Shown here piece by piece: positions 7,274 through 14,627 of a stretch of 64,000 nt of DNA. The position numbers were made by a program, and so were the translations under genes. Each line of letters opens with the position of its first letter. Positions within the stretch are counted from its first letter, which is position 1. Source of the stretch: Micromonospora inositola (lineage in GTDB: Bacteria; Actinomycetota; Actinomycetes; Mycobacteriales; Micromonosporaceae); contig NZ_LT607754.1 of the NCBI RefSeq assembly GCF_900090285.1, forward strand, positions 4,862,001 to 4,926,000. Reading direction: 5' to 3'. Under the pieces are notes generated by a model. It ran no database searches, was not told the DNA's origin, and saw nothing but the letters and a program-made list of their open reading frames with translations.

Positions 7274-8431
7274 CTACCCGGCCACCACAGCATCGGGCAC
7301 CTGTTCGCCGGAACTCAGCAACGATTCCGCTTCGCCCCGGTTGAGCAGCGAGCGCACAAGTTGGCTGGCGTCCTGGTGGTGCAGCACCACCTGTCGGTCC
7401 TGTCGGCCGGCCTCGCACTGCGCGACAATGGCGGCCGAGAGTTCCGCGTCGTCCTGCGGCCACGGCACCAGCCCCGCGCGCGCGAGCAGGTCGGCATTGG
7501 CACGGCCGTGCGCGGGGATCGGTCGGAACGTCACGGCCGGTAGGCCGGCGGTCAGCGCTTCGGTCAGCGAGAGCCCACCCGCGTTGTGCACCAACACATC
7601 CGAGGCCGCCATCAGCGCGGCCACGTCCGAACGCCAGCCCAGCGCCACCACCCGGTCCCGGCCGGACAACTGGCGGCGGAGCCGGTCGTTTCGTCCGCAC
7701 AGGACCAACACATCGGCGACCCCGGACGCCACGATCGCGTCGACTGTGGGAACCACCTCGCCCATGCCCTCGGAACCGGCTACCAGCAGCGCCACCCGCC
7801 GTTCCACCGGAAGGCCGACTGCCCGCCGCGTCGCGATCCGTTGCGCCGCCGTTTGTTCCTGCTCGAACGTCGGGGACACCAGGCCGCCGACGGCGCGCAT
7901 CGGCACGCCGAACTCACGCGTACCCATCGCGGCCGTGGCCTCCGTGACCGTCACGTGATGGTCGACGTCAGGATGCACCCACAGCCGGTGTACGGCCGGG
8001 TCGGTCAGGTACGTGACGACCGTGGCGTGCAGTCGCCCGGCTCTCCGCAGGTGGCCGAGGGTCTGGCTGGCCAGTGGATAGGTGGACACCACGACGGGGA
8101 ACCCCTCCGTCCAGCGGCCCACCCGCCGCTGCGCGACCCGGCACATCCAGTCCACGACCCCGTGCACCCACGTGCCGCGCTCGATGCCCTGGAACACGCG
8201 TTCGAACAGGGCCGGCGCGTAGCGGACGCTGCCGGTATAACCGTTACGCAGCACCAGCCGGCAGGACCGGGGCACGGCGTCGAGGAAGTCGCGTACCTCC
8301 ACGTGGAGCCCGTCCCGCTCCAGCCGGGCGCGCAGCTCGGCCGCGGCCCCGTCGTGGCCGGCACCGACCCCGCCGGTGACGATCAACACTTGGTCGGGGA
8401 CGTTCCCCTCCCGGGCGGTGTAGCTGGACAC
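7274..8431 (-). CDS. MGDG synthase-like glycosyltransferase (GT28-type)
   Basis: The 385-residue protein resembles monogalactosyldiacylglycerol synthase/processive diacylglycerol glycosyltransferases. The N-terminal acceptor-binding domain opens with LIVTGGVGAGHDGAAAELR (the GxGH motif, residues about 16-34). The C-terminal nucleotide-sugar domain carries VHNAGGLSLTEALTAGLPAV, the GG-x-S-x-x-EA signature, followed by RPIPAHGRANADLL. Such enzymes move a hexose from a UDP-sugar to diacylglycerol or a related lipid at the inner membrane face. The GTG start at 8431 follows AAGGAG five bases upstream. It is monocistronic here. Lipid acceptor and sugar are not determined. Confidence 0.8.
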   Translation of the reverse strand: MSSYTAREGNVPDQVLIVTGGVGAGHDGAAAELRARLERDGLHVEVRDFLDAVPRSCRLVLRNGYTGSVRYAPALFERVFQGIERGTWVHGVVDWMCRVAQRRVGRWTEGFPVVVSTYPLASQTLGHLRRAGRLHATVVTYLTDPAVHRLWVHPDVDHHVTVTEATAAMGTREFGVPMRAVGGLVSPTFEQEQTAAQRIATRRAVGLPVERRVALLVAGSEGMGEVVPTVDAIVASGVADVLVLCGRNDRLRRQLSGRDRVVALGWRSDVAALMAASDVLVHNAGGLSLTEALTAGLPAVTFRPIPAHGRANADLLARAGLVPWPQDDAELSAAIVAQCEAGRQDRQVVLHHQDASQLVRSLLNRGEAESLLSSGEQVPDAVVAG

Positions 8432-8474
8432 CAGGTCTCCTTCTGCGGTACCGGGGGTGCGGGCGACGCTGCGG

Positions 8475-8520
8475 TCCGGGTCCGACCGGCGGGCGGTGCT
8501 CTCGTCAGGTCGGACCCGGA
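8475..8520. repeat. 13-bp perfect inverted repeat upstream of the glycosyltransferase
   Basis: TCCGGGTCCGACC (8475-8487) and GGTCGGACCCGGA (8508-8520) are perfect inverted copies with a 20-base spacer. They lie 44 bases upstream of the glycosyltransferase start. The structure could be an operator, a leader hairpin, or the trace of a mobile element. No poly-T follows. Confidence 0.6.
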
Positions 8521-8824
8521 TCAGGTGGCCGAACTCGCGCGCCGGTGGTTCGGCGGTGCGTAGGCCCCACTTGGGGTGTGCGGTCCCAGGACAGTAGGCG
8601 GTGATCGCTGACCACGGGCTAAAGACTGGATGGTCGCCGGGCCAACTTCAGGCATCCTGGCGGGTTCGTCGGCGTTGACCTGCCGCCCGGCGGCTGAGGA
8701 GGGCATCCGCGATGCGTCGGGGACGCGTCGATGGCCAGCCCATCGACGAACTGGCCGCCCAGTAGCCACCGCGACGTCAGGCCGATGTCCGACGCGAGAT
8801 GCTTTTCCGGCCGAACCTGACCAG
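8521..8824. other. Intergenic region without a supported gene
   Basis: Together with the bases back to 8432, this is about 390 bases between the glycosyltransferase and dedA. On the minus strand a frame encodes EKHLASDIGLTSRWLLGGQF followed by VDGLAIDA (about 8726-8815). It looks partly coding but matches nothing I recognise. No start or full-length frame is convincing. Confidence 0.4.
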
Positions 8825-9324
8825 GTGTTCGACACGGTCGACGCGACGTTGGCCACGGTCGCGGGAAGTCACTGGGTGCTGCTCGTCGTCGCGGTCTTGG
8901 CAGCGGCAGATGCACTCGTCCCGTTGGCACCGAGCGAGAGCACTCTGATCGCGGTCGCCGTGGCGTCAGCCGCCAGCGGACGCCCGCCGTTGGTCTTCAT
9001 CGTCGTCGCTGCGGCGCTCGGTGCGTACGGTGGAGATCGGCTCGCGTACGGCGTGGGCCGCCGCTTTGGGCCAGCCATGACCGCCCGGCTGCAGCGGCGC
9101 CGGCGAACCCGCGCCATGGCGGAGCTGGCACATCGCGTGATGCACCGGCGCGGTCAGACGCTGATTGTCTTCGGCCGCTACCTGCCGGGTGGGCGCTCGG
9201 CGACCGCGATCACCGCCGGCCTGGTCGGCTACCCATTGGGCCGGTTCCAGCGGTTCACCGCGTTGGCGGTCACCATCTGGGCCGTCTGGGCGGCGCTGCT
9301 CGGCTACCAGGGTGCGGGCCAGTG

Positions 9325-9344
9325 CTCCGCCCTTCAGGGCGGGG
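9325..9344 (+). repeat. Left-end hairpin of the IS200/IS605 element
   Basis: CCGCCC (9327-9332) pairs with GGGCGG (9337-9342) across a TTCA loop, about 12 bases inside the left boundary. It is the expected TnpA recognition hairpin. Confidence 0.7.
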
Positions 9345-9412
9345 GTGAAGGCCCGCGCGGGAGGGCCGGCTAGGCCCGAGCGTGCTCTAACCTGGCCGGT
9401 TCTGCTGCTCGT

Positions 9413-9772
9413 CTACTGGCGCAGCACGGTTAGCGGTGCGCCGCCGAGGGAGCCGGCGAAGTGCGAGCCCGACCAGGGCCGGTTGGCGCGGTAGTAGTGG
9501 CGCACGAGATCGGGGAACTGCTGGCGCAGCCGGCGGCTGGATACGCCCTTGAGGTTGTTGGCCAGTTTCGACGGGGCGACCGAGGGTGGGAAGTTGACCA
9601 GCAGGTGGACGTGATTGTCGTCGCCGTTGAAGTTGACCGGCTCGGTGTCGGCGTTGGCGCACACCGTCTGCATGATGTCTTCCAGGCGGGTGAGGTGCCG
9701 GTCGGTGAACACCTTGTGCCGGTACTTCGTGACGAAGACCAAGTGGGCGTGGAGGACGAAGACGCAGTGCAT
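9413..9772 (-). pseudogene. tnpA: IS200/IS605 TnpA (Y1 HUH transposase), truncated at the nucleophile
   Basis: The 119-residue frame has the Y1 transposase pattern: LHAHLVFVTKYRHKVF at the start, the HUH motif NHVHLLV with His54 and His56, and SRRLRQQFPDLVRHYYRANR. The protein ends ...LGGAPLTVLRQ with TAG exactly where the family has the catalytic tyrosine (VLRQ-Y-x-x-x-Q). Downstream in another frame the sequence DEQQNRPG continues the motif, so a small indel plus base change has replaced the Tyr codon. TnpA normally cuts and joins single-stranded element ends through that tyrosine. This copy should be inactive unless read through. Confidence 0.8.
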
Positions 9773-9822
9773 GCCAGTGCGGATGCTGATATCTGTCGTA
9801 GGCCGATGCCAGGCTGTCCGAT

Positions 9823-11052
9823 GTGCAGCTTCGGTACAACTACCGCGTCTACCCGACGCCGGCGCAGCAGGCAGCGTTGGCGCGGGCGTTCGGGTGCGCG
9901 CGGGTGGTGTTCAACGACGGGCTGCGCGCACGTCAGCAGGCCCGCGAGGCGGGCGAGTCCTTCCTGTCCGATGGTGAGCTGTCGAGGCGGGTCATCACCC
10001 GGGCGAAGCGGACGCCGGAGCGGGCGTGGCTGGGCGAGGTGTCGGCGGTGGTGCTCCAGCAGGCCCTCGCGGACCTGAACAGCGGGTACCGGAACTTCTT
10101 CGCCTCGATCAGCGGCAAGCGCAAGGGCCGCACGGTGGCGCCGCCGAGGTTCCGGTCGCGCAAGGACAACCGGCAGGCGATCCGGTTCACTGCGAACGCC
10201 CGGTTCAAGGTGCTCGACAACGGCCGACTTCGGCTGCCGAAGGTTGGTGACGTGGCGGTGCGGTGGTCCCGGCAACTGCCGGCCGCGCCCACCTCGGTCA
10301 CGGTCGTTCGGGACGCCGGCGGGCGGTACTTCGCCTCATTCGTTGTGCAGACCACGGACGAGCCGCTGCCGCCGGCGGCCTCCGAGGTGGGTATCGACCT
10401 CGGGCTGACGCACTTCGCGGTCCTGTCCAACGGCAGGAAGATCACCGCGCCGAGGTTCCTGCGCCGCGCCGCGCGCAAGCTCAGGCGGCTGCAGCAGGAC
10501 CTGTCCCGCAAGCAGCGGGGCAGCGCAAATCGCAGCAAGGCCGTCGTCAAGGTCGCCCGGGCGCACGCCCGGGTGGCCGACGCGCGGCGGGACTGGCAGC
10601 ACAAGCTCTCGACACGGATCATCCGCGACAACCAAGCGGTGTACGTCGAGGACCTGTGCGTGACCGGTCTGGGCCGGACCCGGTTGGCGAAGTCGGTGCA
10701 CGACGCCGGCTGGACACAGTTCACGCACATGTTGGAGTACAAGGCCGCACGCTACGGGCGCACCTTCCGCCGCATCGGCCGGTTCGCGCCCACATCGCAG
10801 ACATGCTCTACGTGCGGGCGGCTCGACGGACCCAAACCGCTGTCCGTCCGGTCGTGGACCTGCCCCTGCGGGACCGTCCATGACCGGGACGTCAACGCGG
10901 CGATCAATATCCTCACCCAGGGACGCTGGGAGAGCCTAAACGCCTGTGGAGCGCAGGTAAGACCGGCACCCGTGCCGGCACCGCGCCGAGAAGCAGGAAT
11001 CCCGCACGCCGCGTGTTCCACGCGCAGCGTGGAGGGAATCTCCGCCCTTTAG
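9823..11052 (+). CDS. tnpB: IS200/IS605 TnpB RNA-guided endonuclease
   Basis: The 409-residue protein is a full-length TnpB, ancestor-type of Cas12 nucleases. The N-terminal helix-turn-helix region begins RYNYRVYPTPAQQAALARAF. The RuvC-like catalytic residues are all present: Asp192 in VGIDLGLTHFAVL, Glu276 in VYVEDLCVTGLG, and Asp356 in HDRDVNAAINIL. The zinc ribbon uses Cys328/Cys331 (CSTCG) and Cys347/Cys349 (CPCG). TnpB binds an RNA from the element's right end and cleaves DNA next to a TAM, favouring retention of the element. The stop codon lies inside the right-end hairpin. Start GTG at 9823, 50 bases from the divergent tnpA start. Confidence 0.93.
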   Translation: MQLRYNYRVYPTPAQQAALARAFGCARVVFNDGLRARQQAREAGESFLSDGELSRRVITRAKRTPERAWLGEVSAVVLQQALADLNSGYRNFFASISGKRKGRTVAPPRFRSRKDNRQAIRFTANARFKVLDNGRLRLPKVGDVAVRWSRQLPAAPTSVTVVRDAGGRYFASFVVQTTDEPLPPAASEVGIDLGLTHFAVLSNGRKITAPRFLRRAARKLRRLQQDLSRKQRGSANRSKAVVKVARAHARVADARRDWQHKLSTRIIRDNQAVYVEDLCVTGLGRTRLAKSVHDAGWTQFTHMLEYKAARYGRTFRRIGRFAPTSQTCSTCGRLDGPKPLSVRSWTCPCGTVHDRDVNAAINILTQGRWESLNACGAQVRPAPVPAPRREAGIPHAACSTRSVEGISAL

Positions 11053-11070
11053 GGCGGAGAGAACGTCAAG
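10920..11070 (+). ncRNA. Predicted omegaRNA (reRNA) of TnpB
   Basis: TnpB guide RNAs overlap the 3' end of tnpB and end at the element's right boundary, with the guide taken from flanking DNA. Here the 3' region contains a hairpin CCACGC-GCA-GCGTGG (about 11018-11032), then the right-end hairpin at 11040-11059, then GAACGTCAAG. The guide would begin at 11071 (CCAGCGGCGCACTC...), within dedA. The 5' limit is a guess. Position and logic follow ISDra2-type systems, and the RNA itself is inferred. Confidence 0.45.
11040..11059 (+). repeat. Right-end hairpin of the IS200/IS605 element
   Basis: CTCCGCCC (11040-11047) pairs perfectly with GGGCGGAG (11052-11059) across TTTA. It matches the left-end hairpin and contains the tnpB stop codon. 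Confidence 0.75.
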
Positions 11071-11409
11071 CCAGCGGCGCACTCTTCGACAGCCACCCCA
11101 CCCTGGGGCTCGCCTTCGCCTACCTCGTCGCGGCTACGTTGGCGGTCGTCGCCGGGCTGGCCCGCCGCCTGGGTGCCTCCAGACCTACGCGCACGACCCG
11201 GCCGGTGGTTGCACCACAGCCGGTGAACGCGACACCGCCAGCGCCGAGCTGATGGTGCCGCGGACCGTCGCCATCGACGACGCCATTCGTGCTCTTCCGC
11301 CCAACACTTCCAATCCTTCGCGAGCGAGCACAGAGGTGCCGAAAAGGATCGTCGACCAGCCCGCTCGCGCCACGGCGACCCGCGTCTCGGCAGCCGACGG
11401 GCCGGTCCA

Positions 11410-11937
11410 TCAGAACAGCGGTTCGAGGAGCCGGTGCGGGCGCTGGCGCAGCGCGACGCTGACCGGGTCCTGGCGCGGCTGGGCCGGGATGCCCGGCCCG
11501 GTGTGGGCCTCGATGTCGCCGGGTGGCACGTCGACGTGGCCGCAGGCCGGGCAGCGGCTGGCCGGGTCGAGTTCGGTGCCGCACACGGCGTGCCGGAAGG
11601 TCCGCAGCGGCTCGCCGACGGCGAGGTGCCGCTCGCCCCAGCACATCAGCGGGTAGATCACGGACCAGAGCTCGGTGCCCCGGTCGGTGAGCAGGTATTC
11701 GTCCCGGGGTGGGGAGTCCTGATAGCGGTGGCGCCGGAGGATGCCCGCGTTGACGAGGGTGTTGAGCCGGTCAGCGAGCACGGCCCGGGGCATGTCCAGG
11801 TGACTGAGGAAGTCGCAGTAGCGGCGTACGCCGTAGAAGGCGTCGCGGACGACGAGCAGCGTCCACCGCTCGCCGACCAGTTCCAGCGCCCTGGCCAGGG
11901 AGCAGGGCTGCCCCTCGTAGTTCTTCCCCAGTGCCAT
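11410..11937 (-). CDS. HxlR family winged-helix transcriptional regulator
   Basis: The 175-residue protein has the HxlR pattern: CSLARALELVGERWTLLVVR (first helix with the conserved cysteine), RYCDFLSHLDMPRAVLADRL (recognition region) and the wing SPPRDEYLLTDRGTELW. A C-terminal extension holds four cysteines in pairs (CGTEL...CPACG), suggesting a zinc site. The ATG at 11937 is preceded by AGGA. Upstream codons back to 11970 are not conserved. It is divergent from the MFS gene at 12024, and two near-identical dyads lie between them. By family logic it represses the exporter until a reactive or toxic compound is sensed. Confidence 0.87.
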   Translation of the reverse strand: MALGKNYEGQPCSLARALELVGERWTLLVVRDAFYGVRRYCDFLSHLDMPRAVLADRLNTLVNAGILRRHRYQDSPPRDEYLLTDRGTELWSVIYPLMCWGERHLAVGEPLRTFRHAVCGTELDPASRCPACGHVDVPPGDIEAHTGPGIPAQPRQDPVSVALRQRPHRLLEPLF

Positions 11938-11958
11938 GGAATCGATCCTACACGCGGT

Positions 11959-11977
11959 CGGTTCATTCAACGAACCG
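11959..11977. promoter_or_regulatory. Candidate HxlR operator 1
   Basis: CGGTTCATTCAACGAACCG is an inverted repeat (CGGTTC / GAACCG, seven-base spacer). It lies 22 bases upstream of the hxlR-type ATG. Its partner site is 32 bases further toward the MFS gene. Confidence 0.6.
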
Positions 11978-11990
11978 TCTCTGCTAATGT

Positions 11991-12009
11991 CGGTTCACTC
12001 ACCGAACCG
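11991..12009. promoter_or_regulatory. Candidate HxlR operator 2
   Basis: CGGTTCACTCACCGAACCG repeats the first dyad with only three central differences and identical CGGTTC/GAACCG arms. It lies just after a possible -10 (TAATGT, 11985-11990) for the MFS gene, so binding would block its transcription. The 32-base spacing is three helical turns. Confidence 0.6.
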
Positions 12010-12023
12010 AGAGGCCCTTCCGC

Positions 12024-13457
12024 ATGTCGACACCCGCCGGCGTCACCGCGCCGTCCGCCGCCCCGGTCCCGGACGCGACCCGCTCCGGCTCCCGGGCCCT
12101 GTTCGCGGTCTGTGCCGCGACCCTGCTCGTCCTCATGAACTACACCGCACCGGTGGCCGTACTGCCGCAGACCGCGCGGAGCCTCGGAGCCGGCCTCACC
12201 ACCCAGACCTGGCTGATCAACGCGATCACCCTCGGGCTCGCGGCCACCCTGCTGGTGGCGGGCAGCCTCGGCGACGATTTCGGACGCCGCCGGATATTCC
12301 GGGCAGGCCTCGCGCTGCTCGCCGTCAGCACCGTCGGCGCCGCCGTCGCCCCCAACGCCGGCACCTTCATCGCCGCCCGGGTGCTGGAGGGCGTGGCCAG
12401 CGCCGCGATCCTCGCCGCCGGGCTCGGCCTGCTCGGGCACGCCTTCCACACCAACCATGGCCGGTCCCACGCCACGGCCCGCTGGGCGTCGATGCTCGGC
12501 GCCGGCATCGCCGTCGGACCGCTGGCCTCGGCCGTCCTGACCGGCCTCGGCAGTTGGCGCTGGTCCCACCTGATGCTCGCGGCGCTGGCCGCGGTGCTGG
12601 CGGCGCTCTGCGGACGGCTGCTCACCGAGTCCCGCGCCGACCGGACGGCCCGCATCGACGTATCCGGGGTGCTGACCCTCGGCGCGGGCCTGTCGCTGCT
12701 GCTCGTCGCCGTCACCGCCGGACGCACCGGCTGGCTGCGGGCCGCGGTGCTGATCCCCCTGGTGCTCGGGGCGCTGCTGCTCGCCGCCTTCGTGACAATC
12801 GAGGCCCGCGGCCGGGCGCCGATGCTCGACCTCGCCCTGTTCCGCCGGCCGGACTTCCGGATCGCCACCGTCGGCGCGTTCTTCACCGGGCTCGCCGCGC
12901 TCGGGCCGAGCACCGTCCTGCCCACCCTGGTGCAGCGGTTGATCGGCGTCAGCACGCTGGGCGCCGCCGGCCTGGCTTTCGTCTGGGCGGGGGCCTCGTT
13001 CGTGGTCAGCAACCAGATGCGCCACCACGGCACGCGCTTCGCGCCCGCTCGGCAACTCGTCCTCGGCTTCGCCCTGACCGCCGCCGGCTACCTGGCCATG
13101 CTCGGCTACGCCGACGCGCACTCCTGGGTCCGCACCATCCCCGGCCTGCTCATCTCCGGGGCGGGCAGCGGTCTGCTCAACGCGGCACTCGCCCGGCTCG
13201 CCGTCACCAGCGTCCCCCTGGACCGGGTCGCGATGGGCTCCGGCGCCAACAACACCGCCCGCTACGTAGGTTCCGCCCTCGGCGTCGCCGCCAGCGTCAC
13301 CGTGGCCTCCAGCCTGCTGCCGGCCGGCCAGATCGGCGGATTCAGCGCCCACGGCGCCGACGCGGTCCTGCTGCTCGGCGCCGGCGTGGCCGTGCTCGGC
13401 GCCGCGGCGGCCCTCATCCGCCGCCGGGTCACCGCACCGGCCCCGGCCGCGGCCTGA
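12024..13457 (+). CDS. MFS transporter, DHA2-like drug exporter
   Basis: The 477-residue protein is an integral membrane proton-coupled exporter. Motif A appears as GSLGDDFGRRRIFRAGLALL after the second membrane segment, and the whole sequence holds about 13-14 hydrophobic segments, as in the DHA2 (14-TMS) drug/antibiotic exporters. The acidic motif D1-like NYTAPVAVLPQTARSLGA lies in TM1. It is divergent from the HxlR-type regulator and very likely controlled by it through the twin dyads. The substrate is unknown. The ATG at 12024 is preceded by GAGAGGCCC. Confidence 0.88.
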   Translation: MSTPAGVTAPSAAPVPDATRSGSRALFAVCAATLLVLMNYTAPVAVLPQTARSLGAGLTTQTWLINAITLGLAATLLVAGSLGDDFGRRRIFRAGLALLAVSTVGAAVAPNAGTFIAARVLEGVASAAILAAGLGLLGHAFHTNHGRSHATARWASMLGAGIAVGPLASAVLTGLGSWRWSHLMLAALAAVLAALCGRLLTESRADRTARIDVSGVLTLGAGLSLLLVAVTAGRTGWLRAAVLIPLVLGALLLAAFVTIEARGRAPMLDLALFRRPDFRIATVGAFFTGLAALGPSTVLPTLVQRLIGVSTLGAAGLAFVWAGASFVVSNQMRHHGTRFAPARQLVLGFALTAAGYLAMLGYADAHSWVRTIPGLLISGAGSGLLNAALARLAVTSVPLDRVAMGSGANNTARYVGSALGVAASVTVASSLLPAGQIGGFSAHGADAVLLLGAGVAVLGAAAALIRRRVTAPAPAAA

Positions 13458-13647
13458 CGCCGGGGACCGGTGCCTCGGCCGAGGGCCGACGCAACGGTTC
13501 CGGGCCGGGACGGGCGAGGGCAGGATCTTGTCGTCGTGGTCAAGTCGGCCATGACCAGGGCGGACGGCATTGTCGGCACTCGCCCGACGGCAGGTGTGCC
13601 GGCGCCGCAATCGGGTAGCCCCTGCCGATTGGACCGGGGGAGGCGTG

Positions 13648-14097
13648 ATGGCGACCGAGGCGCCCGACTACTTTCAGCCCGAGGGCGGGCTGGTGCTCAC
13701 CCACCTGCTGATCGTGCGGGACGTGGACCGTTCACGGGAGTTCTACCAGCGGGTGCTGGGAGCGACGGTGGTGCGCGAACGCCAGCCGGCGATCCTACGG
13801 TTCCACAACAGCTACATCGTGATCAACAACGAGGGCGGTCCGACCGACGACAAGCCCGGAGTACAAGCACAGGCGCCGCCGGATCCGAACACGCTCAGCG
13901 GCGCGATGAACGTCCGGGTCACCGACGTCCGAGCGGTCTATGAGCAGTGGCGGTCACGGGGTGGGGAGTTCCTGACCGAGCCGAAGGACCATGGCGTGGA
14001 GATCCGGTGCTACCTGCGGGATCCGGACGGCTACCTGATCGAGCTGGGTCAGGGCACCGGGATCCTCGCCGAGATGGGCAGGGGCCCCTCCGCCTGA
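13648..14097 (+). CDS. VOC family (glyoxalase/bleomycin-resistance fold) protein
   Basis: The 149-residue single-chain protein has the paired beta-alpha-beta-beta-beta modules of the vicinal oxygen chelate superfamily: LVLTHLLIVRDVDRSREFYQ then RVLGATVVRE in the first half, and MNVRVTDVRAVYEQWRSRGG with RCYLRDPDGYLIELGQGT in the second. His and Glu positions typical of the metal site are present (LTHLL, LIELGQ). Function within the superfamily (lyase, dioxygenase or resistance) cannot be assigned. The ATG at 13648 follows GGGGGAGG. The DUF2267 gene starts 33 bases downstream, so the two are probably co-transcribed. Confidence 0.85.
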   Translation: MATEAPDYFQPEGGLVLTHLLIVRDVDRSREFYQRVLGATVVRERQPAILRFHNSYIVINNEGGPTDDKPGVQAQAPPDPNTLSGAMNVRVTDVRAVYEQWRSRGGEFLTEPKDHGVEIRCYLRDPDGYLIELGQGTGILAEMGRGPSA

Positions 14098-14130
14098 TGG
14101 GACGCGACGCACGGTCCGGAAGGAGAACGC

Positions 14131-14523
14131 GTGAACTGCGCCGATTTTCTCGAAGCGGTGGGAAAGCGGGCGGGAATGCCGGCGGCGGAGGCGGCGAACG
14201 TCATCCGAGCCACGCTCACGACATTGACGGAACGAATCAGTGGCGGCGAGGCCCACGACCTGGCCATGCAGCTCCCCGAGGAGTTCCGAGGGTACCTGCG
14301 CAAGGAAGTGGACTTCGCCGAACAGCTCGATCTCGTGGAGTTCCTCAGCGAGGTACAGGCGCGCGCGGGAATGGATGACCAGCGGGCTGCTGAGGGCGCC
14401 CGCGCGGTGCTGACCACCTTGCGCGAGGCGGTGAGCGCCGAAGAACTCGAAGACCTGGAATCCGAGCTGCCGAAGGACATCCGGCAGCTGCTTCATCCGG
14501 TGGGCCGCGGATTCGGGGCGTGA
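14131..14523 (+). CDS. DUF2267 domain-containing protein (copy 2)
   Basis: The 130-residue protein starts with GTG after AAGGAG. It repeats the family pattern: NCADFLEAVGKRAGMPAAEA, then IRATLTTLTERISGGEAHDL and AMQLPEEFRGYLRK, followed by the second half LVEFLSEVQARAGMDDQRAA and ARAVLTTLREAVSAEELEDL. Both DUF2267 halves are intact and acidic, unlike the basic linker of copy 1. It is downstream of the VOC gene and ends at a strong bidirectional terminator. Biochemical role is unknown. See also 3046-3468 and 42393-42794. Confidence 0.87.
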   Translation: MNCADFLEAVGKRAGMPAAEAANVIRATLTTLTERISGGEAHDLAMQLPEEFRGYLRKEVDFAEQLDLVEFLSEVQARAGMDDQRAAEGARAVLTTLREAVSAEELEDLESELPKDIRQLLHPVGRGFGA

Positions 14524-14555
14524 CCCGAGCCAGACTGGTTGTCTCCGACCCGGCA

Positions 14556-14593
14556 GAGGGCTCTTCCCCGCCGGGTCGCGGGAAAGAGCCCTC
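14556..14593. terminator. Bidirectional intrinsic terminator
   Basis: GAGGGCTCTT (14556-14565) pairs with AAGAGCCCTC (14584-14593) around a GC-rich loop. It lies between the convergent DUF2267 and DUF6454 genes. The A/T part of each arm gives a short U-tract in either direction. Confidence 0.8.
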
Positions 14594-14627
14594 GTGGGTG
14601 CGGCGCCGCTGGCGCCCGTACGCAGGG

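Larger units (their letters stand above)
9315..11070 (+). mobile_element. IS200/IS605-family insertion sequence (tnpA/tnpB, divergent)
   Basis: The 1,756-bp element carries divergent tnpA (minus) and tnpB (plus). It has no terminal inverted repeats and no target duplication, as expected for the family. Both ends carry the same subterminal hairpin, CTCCGCCC-TTYA-GGGCGG (9326-9342 and 11040-11059). The boundary is defined by the restored dedA frame and is ambiguous by two bases, because GC occurs at both junctions. One allowed boundary ends the element at GTCAA, resembling the TCAA right cleavage site of IS608. The left flank ends CAGGGT(G), which would serve as target site and TnpB TAM. Confidence 0.85.
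8825..11252 (+). pseudogene. DedA family membrane protein, interrupted by an IS200/IS605 element
   Basis: The left part (8825-9314, GTG start) encodes a DedA/SNARE-associated protein: an N-terminal membrane segment, the DALVPLAPSESTLIAVA region corresponding to the family's PgE motif, and FGRYLPGGRSATAITAGLVG. It stops abruptly after WAALLGYQG. The missing C-terminus (ALFDSHPTLGLAFAYLVAAT then LAVVAGLARRLG, stop at 11250-11252) lies directly after the insertion element. Joining 9314 to 11071 restores one open frame through Q-G-A-S-G-A-L-F. DedA proteins are polyprenyl-phosphate or phospholipid transporters/flippases of the inner membrane. In the present form the protein is truncated and fused to about 19 element-encoded residues (stop at 9371-9373). 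Confidence 0.8.

Noticed and set aside
8618..8815. Minus-strand frame with EKHLASDIGLTSRWLLGG
   Set aside because: It looks partly coding but matches no transposase or enzyme I know, and has neither a proper start nor full length.
9387..9839. Longer minus-strand frame covering tnpA
   Set aside because: It is a different reading frame from the TnpA protein. Only its last codons (DEQQNRPG) are informative, as the displaced end of the TnpA motif.
11185..11373. Minus-strand 62-codon frame after dedA
   Set aside because: No conserved features, and it overlaps the dedA C-terminal exon antisense.
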